From: Tupaia tana | Lineage: Eukaryota > Chordata > Mammalia > Scandentia > Tupaiidae | DNA length: 64,000 nt | Direction: 5' to 3' | Assembly: GCA_026018925.1 (NCBI GenBank) | Contig: JAKSZU010000018.1 | Coordinates: 8,772,320 to 8,836,319, forward strand | Part shown: positions 53,601 through 64,000 of the stretch, one piece after another | Layout of the letters: the number at the start of each line of letters is the position of its first letter | Numbering within the stretch: the first letter of the stretch is position 1 | Position numbers and translations under genes: made by a program | Notes under the pieces: generated by a model | Databases searched by the model: none | Seen by the model: the letters and a program-made list of their open reading frames with translations, nothing else | Told to the model about the DNA's origin: nothing

Positions 53601-55055
53601 AGAAAAGCTGAGAAAATCGGTTCTAGCGTCAGACAGATGTAGATTATAATCTGGCTATGTAACAAAAGTTGGGTGATTTGGGAGAAAAAACAAACAAACA
53701 AAAAAAAAAAACCTATGAACATGTTCTTGGTTTCATCAGCTTTAAAACAAGGACAGTAATGCTGCCTTACACCGAAACACGCCAGTGTCCCACAAAGTGT
53801 CTTTGCAAGCCTGACTTTTCATTCCTTGCCCCCTTTAGGGAACCCAGTACGAAGTTTATATTTTTATAACACCTGCCAAATTGCACACTTTCTAACCAAT
53901 TTCGTTCTCTCCTGACCAAAACACTTTGGGACACAAATGTTTCCCATCTGTTTTGCTCCATTAAATAACATAAATCCAACCCATCGCCCCTCCCTTTTGC
54001 CACCAACAGCCTCTCTTAACTTATTCATCATTCCACAAGAAGTCTCGCCTTCAAATAAAGGCATTTCTTTCTTTCTGGGGCTGGGGGAGGGCCGTGGAAT
54101 ATACTTCGGGAATAATCCGAACGCTACTGCATCTGAGTAAGCATGAACTCCGTCCTTTAAGTGGCGGCCGGACAGAGCCTCTTTGTGCTGCGGCAGTCCT
54201 GCCTCCTCTTTCCCACCCTTAACACATCATGATAAGGAACTTGGTGGTGTTTTAAAAGCATAATAATTACTTAGATTTCGCTGTGGTCTCCAATAAACTA
54301 GTGATTTTTTTTTTTTTTTTCCAAAAAGTCCATGAATAAAACAAACCCCGTCACCATTGGAGATGCATTTCCATGCCAGCGCGGATGCTTTTAAGACCAT
54401 TTGCCGAGCGCTCCGCACCGTTTGACCAGTTCTGGGGCAGGGGGCACGCTCTAATTACTGATTGTGGAGTTCGGTATCTATAGCAACAGGCGGAATTGAC
54501 AACAGGAAGCTTCGCCCTCTGGGGCACCATCCGAAGTTTATAAAATCAACTTGAGGCCAAGGCTAGAGTTAATCAGGAGGGCTTTCAGAGCGCGAGTGCT
54601 CCAAGTCCACACTGAAGAGGCAAAGAAATTATTTAATAAGACAATCACGGGGCTCGAGAAGGCTGAGTTTATTCAGCTTGGCTTTGCAGTGCCTCTCGTA
54701 GTAATTTATCCTAATGGTACCAATTCGCCCGTGATTTGATACCGCAGGAGACCCAGGGTATCGGTTTAATCAAACCTCCCTGGGTGCCGCCTGTTTCTTA
54801 ACCATCATCGCCGTCTATCAATCAGTTTCACTCGATTCACTGATCGGCTGGCACGGGGACATGAATGTTCCCGGGAGTCACAGAATCGGGTTGACATAAT
54901 TCTTTATAATGCGCCTGCTTTTAAATAGCATTATTTCACCTTGCTCACATTATTTCATGTTCCTAGAGTGGACAGGTCCGGACCCTAGTGGGCTGCTGGG
55001 AGAGGTGCAGAAGGGAAAAGCCAGGAGCTGATTGGGGTGGGGGGCGTGGGGGATG
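53601..55055. other. Low-repeat block, no gene seen
   Basis: A poly(T) run at 54306-54320 is the only simple repeat. 54230-54900 is rich in TAAT cores and is non-repetitive. The 62-codon frame at 54551-54739 has no start context or domain I can defend. Confidence 0.4.
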
Positions 55056-55059
55056 TCAA

Positions 55060-55232
55060 GCTATTTTGATGTCTGGTTCTGCCACTTACTGAGGCCAGGG
55101 ACTAGCTACTAAGCTCCTCTGGGTCTCAATGTCCTAAATCATTACACTGGGACCAGAATTTACTAAGTCACAGAGCTATTACGAGGATTAATGAGCTGGT
55201 ATGTGAATGAGCTTAGAACAGTGCCTGGCTAA
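55060..55232 (+). mobile_element. MIR
   Basis: GGTTCTGCCACTTACTGAGG, CTCCTCTGGGTCTCAATG, GCTATTACGAGGATTAATGAG and CTTAGAACAGTGCCTGGC follow MIR order to its 3' end. Confidence 0.8.
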
Positions 55233-56014
55233 GGAAGAAGGATTCCGACAAATGTTGGTTTCATTCCCTGCCTGCACTCACTTCTGCCCCTGTAGAGGGG
55301 CAGGAGGTAGAGGAGGTACCTGCATCATTTATACAGTATTTACAGGTCTGGTCACACCTGCTTTGATAATGCTGGGAGGGAGTCTAGACCCAGATCCTCA
55401 TTCTCAGCTCTCTGTCTCCACTGCCAGAGCCACGGAGTCCTATCCTGTTGTACATCCTTGGGGCTGGCCTAGCTGCTGGGAGGGTTCCTTCTCATAAACG
55501 AGCGCTCTGCTGCCCTCCCGCCCACCCACCGATTCCCCCTTCTGTCTTCTACTGCAGGAAATCTGATTTAAACACCGGCCAGGCACAGGTAAGAAATTAA
55601 AGATCAAACCTGTTCTCCAGAAAGGAGAGAACACCCGTCTTCACATCTTGTTTCTGCTGTTCAAGAGAGAGGAGGCACAGAGACGACTGCACCCCAAAGC
55701 TCGAGGCACTGACCAGGCAGCCAGTGAGGCCACGGGGAGGGGCCAGCTGGTGCTCAGGCCCTAACAGTCGAGGCAGCCACCTCCAGCCTCAGCTGCTGCC
55801 CTGTAAAATGGGAATACCAAGCCTTACTGCCGAAGCTGTCATGGTAACACAAGTGAAGCCACTCGCCTCCTGCTATAAGTGGGCACGAGTGTGCTGCTCT
55901 CTTTTCCTGAAAGGAGAATGACACCCCCACCTGTCGCCGCTCAGCCCGACTGTTCCTGCCTTCTCTCCATTTTCCTATCTTACGGTTTTCCCACAGAGAG
56001 ACCTGACAATGATT
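55233..56014. other. Unassigned GC-richer DNA
   Basis: No repeat recognised. Frames at 55207-55497 and 55724-55921 have no domain. Confidence 0.3.
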
Positions 56015-56250
56015 TAAGAAGAGTGAGGACGGAGGGAAAGAAGAAAGAAAGGAGGAAAGGAAGAGAGGGAGAAAGGAAGGGAAAAGAGAGAAGTAAAAGG
56101 GAGAAAAATGAGAAAAAGGAGGGAGGAAGGGGGAAGAAGAGAAGAAATGGAAAGAAAGAGAAGAAAAAAGAGAAAAAGAATGAGATAAAAGAATAAAAGG
56201 AGAAAGGAAAGCTAAAAAGGGGGAAAGAAAGAGGAAAGAAAGCCCAGCCC
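56015..56250 (+). repeat. Polypurine (GAAA/GGAA)n tract
   Basis: About 230 bases on the plus strand are nearly all A and G (AAAGGAGGAAAGGAAGAGAG and similar). Long frames on either strand here are low-complexity artefacts. Confidence 0.9.
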
Positions 56251-56787
56251 ATTTTGTCACCCTTTTCCACTCTCCATCTCTCGTCCGTTCGTACTGTCGG
56301 AGGATTTGGTGTGGCGTTGGGAAGCTTTATTGCTTCAATAGCCAGGGTAAGGAGGTTAATGCTGCCTTGGCGAGGGAGTCGTTTCTTCCTCCCTCCCACC
56401 TTCTCCCTTTTCTTTTTTGGCTCAGCCTAAATTTCTAACACTACCTGATGAAATGTAGTATACAGCTTTTAATTGTGCCCAGAGGCAGTACAACTTCATA
56501 GAGGTTTTTAAGCAAGTGGCGGAGGATTTGAGAAACAGCTGTGTTGCCGGCCCAAGCGCTCCGCGGTGGAACAGCGCCGTCAGCACCTGTGCCCGCTGAG
56601 CACACACCCTCACACCCTACATGCGTGCGCACAGCTGGGACCCATCAGGGTTGTAAGGAATTAATACTCTTAACTTGGTATTTTATTGTACCTTGAGGAG
56701 CCTGATGCTATATTAAATCTGTAGCACATAAGTAGGATTTTGTTCAATCAGAGTTACTGGGGGCTTGGTGGGCTGGGTGGGGATATT

Positions 56788-56833
<46 letters not shown>

Positions 56834-57439
56834 CCTCTTTTCCAATGCCGAGGACGAATTGTTTTAATATCCCAATGTTCGGTTTATTTATTATTAGAGA
56901 TGAGTGGCCACTTTTAAAGAGTAATAGACTTTTCCCCGCACTAACCTAGTTTCCCCAACTGAATCAACCTCACACTCCCAACAGTTGTGGAACGCTGCCA
57001 GTTTGGGTTCTTTTCTCCAAGTAACTTTCACTGAGGCCTGACTTCCTGTGGCACATGTCATCAAGACACACGTTTGGACTCCTCATGCCATGTCCAAAAT
57101 CCTCCTGTGACTCTGCCACTCACAAACACTGTCCTGTTTTATTCCACCAGACATCCACCCCGTCCCCCAGTGGGAATTCAACAAGGCAAGTGTCCTTGTA
57201 CCCATGCTACTGTCCTGGAAAGAGAAGTTCAGGGAAGCCGCTGCCTAAGTCACAGGGAAAGCAACAATAGACTTTGGCATTCAGTCTACTAACCCTGAGT
57301 CCTTTTCCCTGAGCATGTTATACCGTCTATCATCAGTACAATGTGAAAGTGGATTCTGTGGCAGCTGGTACTGTCTGTGGGGCCACCTGAAAATATACCA
57401 GGAAGGAGTTTTGACATGTACTCAGCAGAGAACTTCAAG
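56251..57439. other. Unassigned DNA with CA microsatellite
   Basis: (CA)n at 56789-56831; the rest has no recognised repeat or gene. Confidence 0.35.
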
Positions 57440-57899
57440 ATCTGTGGTAAGCAGAGGATACCCACGTCAAACTCTTGGAATCTGAATGTGACCTGACTTG
57501 ATAACAAGGTCTATGCATGTGTGATTAAGTTAAGGGTCTCGAGAAAATAGTCCTGGATTTTCCAGGTGGGTCCCAAATTCAATGACAACTGTGCTTATGT
57601 GAGGACGATAGAGGGAGATGTGAGTCAGACAGAAGTGGAGAGGCCATGTGACCGCAGAGGCAAAGATGGGAGTGATATGGCCACAAATGGAGAGACTCTT
57701 AACAGCCACCAGAAGCTAGAGGGGCAAAAAAAAATGGAATCTCCTCCAGGGCCTCTAGAAAGAGTGTTACTTTTGGACATTACTCCAAAATAATTTTGGA
57801 TATGCCTCCAAAACTGTGAGCAAATACTTATCTTTTTTTTTTTTTTCTGGCCACCCTATTTGTGATCATTTGTTACAGCAGCCACAGAAAACTAATACA
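57440..57899 (+). mobile_element. MLT1-type (MaLR) LTR
   Basis: GAATGTGACCTGACTTGATAAC, TGTGTGATTAAGTTAAGGG, GGAGAGGCCATGTGACCGC, ACAGCCACCAGAAGCTAG, AAACTGTGAGCAAATACTTA and ATTTGTTACAGCAGCCACAG, ending ACTAATACA. The start is approximate and no partner LTR of the same orientation is seen. Confidence 0.7.
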
Positions 57900-58217
57900 C
57901 AGCCTTTTTCTCCAGGCGCCATATTAGGTAAGTATTGCTGCTAAAGGGAGCTCTTCACATGAGGGGTACCTTAGGCTTTGGACATTGCTGAAAGAGTGCT
58001 GGTGGCATGGAAGAATGACCACCACACTGCCTACTGGTATCCTGTCCTGCCCCATTGTTGGGGAAATGACAGCTCAGCATCACACAGAAGCCTGCATAGA
58101 CAGATTCAAACCAAATAGGTGTCAGGGAAGCACACACAGAAAGAGGGCGGGGGAGTAAACTGTTTCCCCAAACATCCTAGGTCTCTTCCCAGCTGGACCA
58201 TTTTCTAATGTGCATGT
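57900..58217. other. Unassigned noncoding DNA
   Basis: No gene or repeat recognised. Confidence 0.3.
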
Positions 58218-58480
58218 CTTTTTTCTTCTCCATCTTTTGTTATTGCCAGGGGGCACACACGTGTTCACCAGAGAGAGAGAATGTATACCTCGATGGAGTG
58301 TAGTCACACAATCTCTTTTCCTCATTTCTCTGTCCTGTTAGGATTCTGGATATGCACACATATGTGCCCAGTATGTTTCTCAAACCACCAGGGCTGGGAC
58401 TCAAACCATGATTGGCCACGTGGAATCCAGCTTCCAATGCATAGCACCTAACCACCGTGCCACAAGCCCCCCCCCCCCAG
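58218..58480 (-). mobile_element. Older SINE (main family), C-run at head
   Basis: TTTTGTTATTGCCAGGGGG, GTGTTCACCAGAGAGAGAG, CTTTTCCTCATTTCTCTGTCC, CCAGTATGTTTCTCAAACC, GGGACTCAAACCATGATTGG and CCACCGTGCCACAAGC, then 12 C residues (58467-58478) in place of the GGG end of the head. Confidence 0.75.
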
Positions 58481-58919
58481 TGTATACATCTTAGACAAGT
58501 CATTGAACCCATGCCTCAAATACCTTATCTGTAAAAAGAGATCCTCCATGTGAAACACACTTTGAAAAACTGCAAATCATCATATGAATGTTGTTTGCTT
58601 GCTTCGATACATATTTATAAAGCACCTATGAAGCTCCAGACTCATGGAGTGCAGATGGTGTTCTGATTTTAAGGGAGGACACAATCTCCAGAGTTATTCT
58701 CCAAAATATGCTTTCTTTTAAATATCCACTTATCATCCATTAAAATATTGAAATCTTTTTAGAAGCCATGCAATCCAAAATGCTAGGTTAATGTAGCCCA
58801 TAAATTTAATTTCTGCTATGTTTCTTTGGATTCTCCAAATTTGCCTCTTTCAAGCATTGAACAATAAGACCTCAAACCAACAATAACACATCATTTGTTT
58901 GTTTATCATATTAGCAATG
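58481..58919. other. Unassigned noncoding DNA
   Basis: No gene or repeat recognised. Confidence 0.3.
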
Positions 58920-59515
58920 ACTTTTTTTTTAATGAGCACTCAATATTGGTTAGAAGAAATTGGACTCTCAAATGCTGCTTTTGATCATTTAAATTGCTAC
59001 AAGCCTTTTGGAGAGCAATTTGGCGATATGTCTTAGGAACCTTTCAAACCTTTGACCTGATCATTCCATTTCTGGGAATCTATTCTAAAGACATAATGGG
59101 AACTATTGAAACTGCTTTATGCACAAAGATGTTTATCAGAACACTTTTTCTGACGATAAAAGTATTTAAAAACATCTGAATGCTCAGCAACACAGAAGTG
59201 GGTAAGTAAACAGCAATGCAACTATCAAGGAAGCCTAAGACTTGCTGTTAAGAAGTGTTTCTAACCACACAATGACGCGCAGAATGGCCACACGATGAAG
59301 CATGGAATGGTAGCGAAAGATAAAAAGCAGGGTGCCGAGTGGATCCATGGCAGTGATCTCTCTGTGGGACACACACAGCACAATCCACAGGCAGGCAATT
59401 GTTACTTTGGTTTCACAAAATTATGAGTGATTTTTTTCCCCTTCTTTTTAAAGATTTTTAAAGAATTCTCCACGGAGTCATATTAATTTTAAATAGAGAC
59501 ATGTATTTAAAAACA
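58920..59515 (+). mobile_element. L1ME-like 3' end, 5'-truncated
   Basis: TTTTGGAGAGCAATTTGGCG, ATTCCATTTCTGGGAATC, TTTATGCACAAAGATGTTTATC and AAAATTATGAGTGATTTTT follow the late ORF2 and 3' UTR of an old L1. The reading frame is broken. Confidence 0.8.
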
Positions 59516-59642
59516 GCCTCCTCATTCTAACCATCATAATTGGGTACAGAAAAGACTTATGGACATACTTTGTTCCTTTATGACTTTGATGATTTTGATC
59601 TTATGCAGTCTTTTCCTTGTAGTTTAAAAATTCCTTGTGGGG

Positions 59643-59931
59643 GAACCAGCAGTTAGCATAATGGCTATGTTGCTGGACTTCCACGTAGTTGACCACAGTT
59701 CGAGTCCTGGACCCAGTGGCTTAAACTCATGCCGAGCACATGTGCGTGCGTGCCCAAGATCCTGAGAGGAGAATGGAGGAGGAGGGATTGCGGCGTGACC
59801 ATCTCCCCGGGGGGTGATTTCTCACTTTCTGTCTCTCTGTCTCTATCTTTCCGGCGAGCGCACGCGCCCTACAGCAAAAACCTCTTCAAAAAATAATAAT
59901 AATAAATAAAAAAAAATTAAAAATTAAAATA
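59643..59931 (+). mobile_element. Young SINE with 17-bp target duplication
   Basis: GGGAACCAGCAGTTAGCATAATGG (59641 on), B box AGTTCGAGTCC, GAGAATGGAGGAGGAGGG, TCTCCCCGGGGGGTGATTTC and GAGCGCACGCGCCCTACAGC, with an (AAT)n/A-rich tail. AAAAATTCCTTGTGGGG occurs at 59626-59642 and 59932-59948. The second copy overlaps the start of the next, older SINE. Confidence 0.92.
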
Positions 59932-59944
59932 AAAAATTCCTTGT

Positions 59945-60110
59945 GGGGCCGGCAGGTGACGTGGTAGTTAAGGTGCTGGACTCCTGCATGGTGACTGAGG
60001 TTTGAATCCCAGACCTGGTGACTTGCATTCTCACTTTTCCTCTTTCTCTCTGGTCAAATTAATAATGATAATTAATAAAATTAAATATAATTCATCTATA
60101 AAATTCCACA
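59945..60110 (+). mobile_element. Short-form SINE (central body absent)
   Basis: GGGGCCGGCAGGTGACGTGG, GGTTTGAATCCCAGACCTGG, then GACTTGCATTCTCACTTTTC directly, followed by CTCTTTCTCTCTGGTCAAATT and an AT-rich tail. The GAGAATGGAGGAGAAGGG-palindrome section of the main family is absent. Shares its junction and end with 61170-61345. Confidence 0.72.
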
Positions 60111-61084
60111 CACAGGTCAAAGTACTTTCTCTGTTCCATCCTGTCATTCATGTATTCTCTCAATCAAAAGTGAGACCAGGCTGGGGCTGGGAGAGACTCT
60201 GAGCAGCCCACACAGGCATACTTTCATGTCACTGCTAGATTCTTTGTGAGAGGCTCTGGGCTTTTCCTGAATTACTGGCTTGTTTCAAGTTTACAGATGC
60301 TGTAAATTGCATAACTGATGGTTTCTCCCAGTTTGTGGTGGCTGCTAAGAGGCTCCGAGTCAAAGGGGCAACTCATTTGAACAAGAGCACCTGTGCATTT
60401 GAGTCTTTGCTCACACTGGGCTTCCTGTTCACCCTGCACCACCTAAGTCCTGATAAGCTGTTTTATTTTCTTATCAGAACGAGCCATGTCTACACTTAAT
60501 TATTATTATTATTTTTGCATATAAGATGGGCTATGTGCATCCCTATGAACTGTGCTTCCATTGATTGGTGGAGGGAATTTCAGGGAAGGAAAGGGCCAGT
60601 CTCACAGAAGGACCCTACTCGAATCCACGTTGCCACAGCTATCCTGGGTATTAAAGAATATGGAGAACAGGAAAGAGTTAAGTCCATGTGGCAGCAGAGG
60701 ATGGGAGCTGGCAGTATTGAGAGGCCTGGTCCCTTCCTGCACAGGTGGGCAACACTCGGGGTCACCAGAGCAGGCAGGAACTTGCACTTGGCTTTGCTGG
60801 GAAAGCAAATATTGTACATATCAGTGTTCCTGTGGGCGAGCTAATTGTCTAACTGCCCTTGAGATGTATATAATTTTGTCTGCAGCTCTGTTCCTCCCTC
60901 TGTGTCGTCGTCAGTGGGCTGGAAACATGAACAGCAACATTGATGCCTATTGAAGGGGAGCAGCTGGACACCTCTGTCACCCATGGCCATGGTCCTTGGT
61001 GTGTGAACCGACTGCTGTGCTACCGCTGGGAGCTGCTAGTTCATTCGGTTAAATGGCACCTGTTTAGGTACTCTTTGGCCAGTT
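60111..61084. other. Unassigned noncoding DNA
   Basis: No gene or repeat recognised. Frames at 60515-60953 on plus and 60580-60819 on minus overlap and have no domain. Confidence 0.3.
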
Positions 61085-61769
61085 GAGAAGGGGTACGGGA
61101 GTAGTTTCCCAGGTGGCCATAACCAAGTGCCATAAATTGGGTGGCTTGAAACAACAGAAATGTAATCTTTTCTTGTTTTAAGATTATTTATTTTATTTTT
61201 TTTGTTAGTAGTAGTATTATTTTTTAAATTTGACCACAGAGAGACAAAGGGAAAGTAAGAAAGCAAGCCACCAGGCACAAGACTCGAACCAAGGTCAGCC
61301 ATGTGGGAGTCTAGCACTTAAACCACCATGTCACCTGCTGGCCCTCAGAAATGTAACCTTACGTCTCTGGAGCTCAGAAATCTAGGTGTCACCAGAGCAG
61401 TGCTCTCTCCGAAGGCCCTAGGTGATTCCTTCCTTGCCTCGTCCATCTCATGGGTGTTACCTGAAACTCTTGGCATTCCTTGGCTTGTAGCAGCATCACA
61501 GCGGGCTCTGCCTCCATCTTTATACGGTCTTCTACTCTTCTGTATGTGTGCACGTATATGCACCCGTGTACACCTATGCACATGTGTATCTCCCCAAACC
61601 TACATTTGTACATACCAGTTGTTAGATTCATAATACACTAATCCACTAGGATCTTATCTTCATGAGATTCCATCTGAAAAGACCTTACGTTCAAATAGGT
61701 CACATTCACACGTACTGGGAGAGAGGATTGGATGCATTTTTAAGGGGGGTACCATTTAACCCATAATAG
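61085..61769 (-). mobile_element. MLT1-type (MaLR) LTR, antisense, split by a SINE
   Basis: AGTTTCCCAGGTGGCCATAAC, GGGTGGCTTGAAACAACAG (left of the SINE), CAGAGCAGTGCTCTCTCCG, TGGCATTCCTTGGCTTGTAG, CAAATAGGTCACATTCACAC and ACCATTTAACCCATAAT (right). This is the same family type as 57440 in the opposite orientation. A GTGTGCACGTATATGCACC stretch near 61550-61620 has expanded. Confidence 0.72.
61170..61345 (-). mobile_element. Short-form SINE inside the MLT1 LTR
   Basis: In reverse: GCTGGCAGGTGACATGGTGG head, CTTGGTTCGAGTCTTG B box, CCTGGTGGCTTGCTTTCTTAC junction, CTTTGTCTCTCTGTGGTC, AAATTTAAAAAATAATAC tail. CAGAAATGTAA(T/C)CTT lies at 61155-61169 and 61346-61360, so both ends are real. Confidence 0.85.
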
Positions 61770-61774
61770 AAGCC

Positions 61775-61995
61775 TTTGACAATTAAGCAGCAGTTAGGAG
61801 CATAAATTGACGAGTAGTCTGGATTCAAGTCTGGCCTCAACCCCTTACTAGCAGTTCCCTGACTTTTCATAGCCTCTGCTTTATCATTTGAAAATGGGCC
61901 TGATCCTAGCACCTCCCTCAGAGGGCTGCTGAGAAAATGAAACGAGCTTGAGTACCATGAGGGGCATAGCGGCAGACACACAGAAGCTGCTCAGC
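61775..61995 (+). mobile_element. MIR
   Basis: GTCTGGATTCAAGTCTGGCC, CAGTTCCCTGACTTTTCATAG, CTTTATCATTTGAAAATGGGCC and GAGGGCTGCTGAGAAAATG follow MIR order. Confidence 0.75.
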
Positions 61996-62089
61996 AAGGA
62001 TGAGTGTGGCCCAACCTGAGAACTGTCACCAAGCCCTGTCACACCAATCCCAATATCACGTTGGGAGGCTCTGGTTCAAGTTAACAAGG

Positions 62090-62372
62090 AGCAAATCATT
62101 AATAAGTGGGTCTAGCTCTTCACACATGATATCTGATGTTCCTTTGCCTGGAAGTCTTCCCTTTGCTTTCCCATCATTGTACTCCATCCTGAGCCTGTTC
62201 ATTTCCCACAGAACCCCATCACAGTATGTAACTACACACGCGTGTTTGTTTTGTCTCTCTGCCTGTGAGCCTGGGAGCTCTAATACTGTGACTCTACTCA
62301 CCACCACTAACCTCTGGCACCTAGCATCAGACAGGCACTCAATGAGGCCTTGCCAGATACTACATAGGAATG
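62090..62372 (+). mobile_element. L2 3' end
   Basis: TTTGCCTGGAAGTCTTCCC, GTTTTGTCTCTCTGCCTG, GAGCCTGGGAGCTCTAATAC and CTGGCACCTAGCATCAGAC follow L2 3' order. The 157-codon frame over it is not a gene. Confidence 0.65.
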
Positions 62373-62459
62373 AGATAATGAACAGGAATGCAGCTCTCTG
62401 GGTTGCAAAGAGAAAGAGTGGTTTCCAGTCCTTCAGAGCTGTATTTGACAGAGACCACA

Positions 62460-62610
62460 CTGTCCAGACTTGAGTTTGGGTCTCCCTGTGTCACTCTTTT
62501 AGAATTTGACCTTGGACAGTCTCCTGAGCTCTCTTCACCTCGGTTTCCTCATCTGTAAAATGAGGAGTGGAAGCTAGATGATTTCTCTCGTGTCTTCCGG
62601 CTCTAAAATT
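62460..62610 (+). mobile_element. MIR
   Basis: GACTTGAGTTTGGGTCTCCC, TTTGACCTTGGACAGTCTCC and CGGTTTCCTCATCTGTAAAATG follow MIR order closely. Confidence 0.85.
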
Positions 62611-64000
62611 CTATGACTCTATATTCTAGGTAATAAACTTTACGACTATGAATAAATTAATGGAAATGAATATTTAAATGATGTGCAAACATTCATGCAA
62701 GTGCTTTCTTAGTCTTTTATGTAGTGGGAGAGTGAGAAATAAAACTGAGACACAAACGAGAAATACTAGTGCCCGTGGACACCTGCTGTCTCGCTCCTAT
62801 TCAGGAAGGGAGTACAGGAAGCGTGTTCAGTTAAGAACTCCTAGGGGATAAAGGGTCAAAAGAAAAGCAGGTATTCAGGGAAGCTGGATGTTCATTGGAT
62901 GAATGTTCAAATGGATGAATGTTCCAGGTTTGGATATTCCTGGGACAGGTTCTCAGGCCCAGGGAAGCAGCAGAGGCAACTGAACCCAATGTGCCCTCCA
63001 TGTTTCTAGCCCCTGTCATGAGCCCCGACAATGCTCATCATAAAGGGATGGCAACTTGGCATCTCAGTGCTTCATTTATTAGCCACGGTGATCTCCTACT
63101 TGTCTGTCAAGTGGAGAACACTTTCACAGGGCCAGCAGGCCTAAAACTAGAATGTGGGCTTTGACATATATATATGTACTAAGAGGGAAGAAGGACCTAA
63201 TACTGAAAGGTGAGACCACCTAACTTATGTCAGTAGGATAAGTGAACTGGAAAGAAGGGAGAGAGAGAAAATTCTTAGACAGAACCTGTGTTGGGCTATG
63301 TCCAGGTCTCAGGGTCAGTCAAGTTTGGGCATCAGGGTGTGACTAGGGAGCTGGTTCGAGCATCCACCAGAAAGAATGGGACTGTGGGAGGTGCCGAGCA
63401 TCCAGAAAGAGACAGGCCTGATTAGACTGACGCAGTTACAAAGCGGGCATTGATGGGCAGGACTAGAATTTGAACTCAGGGCAGAGGCTGTTACATACTC
63501 TGTCATCCGCCAAGCCCAGTGGACACACATCTGGGTCCATGGGATGTCATGGTTTACAAATCAAAACCAACAGTTCTTTGGATGAAATTCTCATAGGATG
63601 AACCTAGACATTTGTTCTACTGTGGCCTCCTGGTTTCTTTTTCTGTCCTCTGTGCCTGACATAACCCATGCTGATATGTGTGAAAAATTACCCACTGCCC
63701 TTCTTTTAGGACATTTTGGTCTCTTGTCAATTGAAGCTATTTTTTTTTTAGTTTTTACCTGTCTAGTTGTTATTCCACCAGCATACTCCTTTACAGGAGT
63801 ACATAAAAAGGTGGGACCGTGATGATCATTAATTATTGAATTAAAAGAGTATAGAATGCTAAGTGCAGGATTTCAATTAGGTTTACATTTTTATTTCTAA
63901 ATAATATAGAAAACAGCAGTTCCTTGCCAGTAAATGACAAGGTAAAAAAATCCCGGTGAATAAGGAATTGCTACAAGCCAGAAGTTCCATCAGCACACTG
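62611..64000. other. Unassigned noncoding DNA
   Basis: No gene or repeat recognised with confidence. Frames at 62831-63164, 63315-63530 and 63598-63822 lack domains. Confidence 0.3.

Noticed and set aside
54508..54526. CTCF-like site (CGCCCTCTGG)
   Set aside because: The flanking bases do not fit the full motif; the same holds for CCAGCAGGGGCAG near 39215, which is one base short.
54551..54739. 62-codon frame in a low-repeat block
   Set aside because: No recognisable motif or splice context; more likely noncoding DNA, possibly conserved.
55754..56399. Long low-complexity frames rich in F/S or K/E
   Set aside because: They come from the polypurine/polypyrimidine tract.
1..64000. CRISPR arrays, operons, prophage or insertion sequences
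   Set aside because: The repeat content is mammalian; spaced identical repeats or bacterial gene structure are not seen.

Overview
The window looks like nuclear DNA of a placental mammal. It carries mammalian MIR and L2 relics, several 5'-truncated L1 copies, MaLR (MLT1-type) LTRs, hAT relics (MER5-like) and mariner-type palindromic elements. On top of these sit about 30 copies of a tRNA-derived SINE that I cannot match to a family I know with certainty. I cannot name the species: the SINE is not Alu, B1/B2, the carnivore tRNA-Lys SINE, the lagomorph C-SINE, the horse ERE or AfroSINE as I know them. I find no protein-coding gene, exon set, processed pseudogene or structural RNA gene that I can defend. 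The open frames present are short, mostly lie inside repeats, and resemble no protein I recognise. The window is best read as intergenic or long-intron DNA.

Layout. 0-14 kb: young and old SINEs, a triple nest (SINE in MLT1 LTR in hAT, 1.7-2.4 kb), MIR and L2 pieces, and an L1 3' end at 13.6-14.4 kb split by a young SINE. 14.4-17.8 kb: low-repeat DNA. 17.8-21.8 kb: SINEs and MIRs. 21.8-23.2 kb: low-repeat, homeodomain-site-rich DNA. 23.2-31.5 kb: mixed old repeats, a MER5A split by a SINE, an 81-bp mariner palindrome and a GT/GA microsatellite. 31.6-34.2 kb: a long L1 3' segment containing a second palindromic MITE. 36.9-40.7 kb: the longest stretch with few visible repeats. 43-46.5 kb: a dense SINE cluster. 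46.5-49.2 and 53.6-57.4 kb: mostly unique DNA. 57.4-62.6 kb: two opposed MLT1 LTRs, an L1 3' end and several SINEs.

The main SINE has a tRNA-like head with intact Pol III A and B boxes in the best copy (10335-10610). It also has a body with a C6-T-G6 palindrome, a TCTCTGTCTC-rich region, a conserved CTATAGCAAAAACCTCTC end and a poly(A) tail. Direct target duplications of 7-17 bp flank many copies, as expected of L1-machinery retrotransposition. CpG-rich young copies interrupt L1, MIR, L2, MLT1, MER5A and older SINEs, so the family was the most recently active element here. Two further SINE types are visible. One is a short form lacking the central body and sharing its own GGTCAAATT end (about 59.9 and 61.2 kb). 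The other is an older divergent family with a different body (17.9, 44.3, 45.4, 12.7 kb and others). Boundaries of ancient repeats are approximate because they were judged by eye against remembered consensus features.
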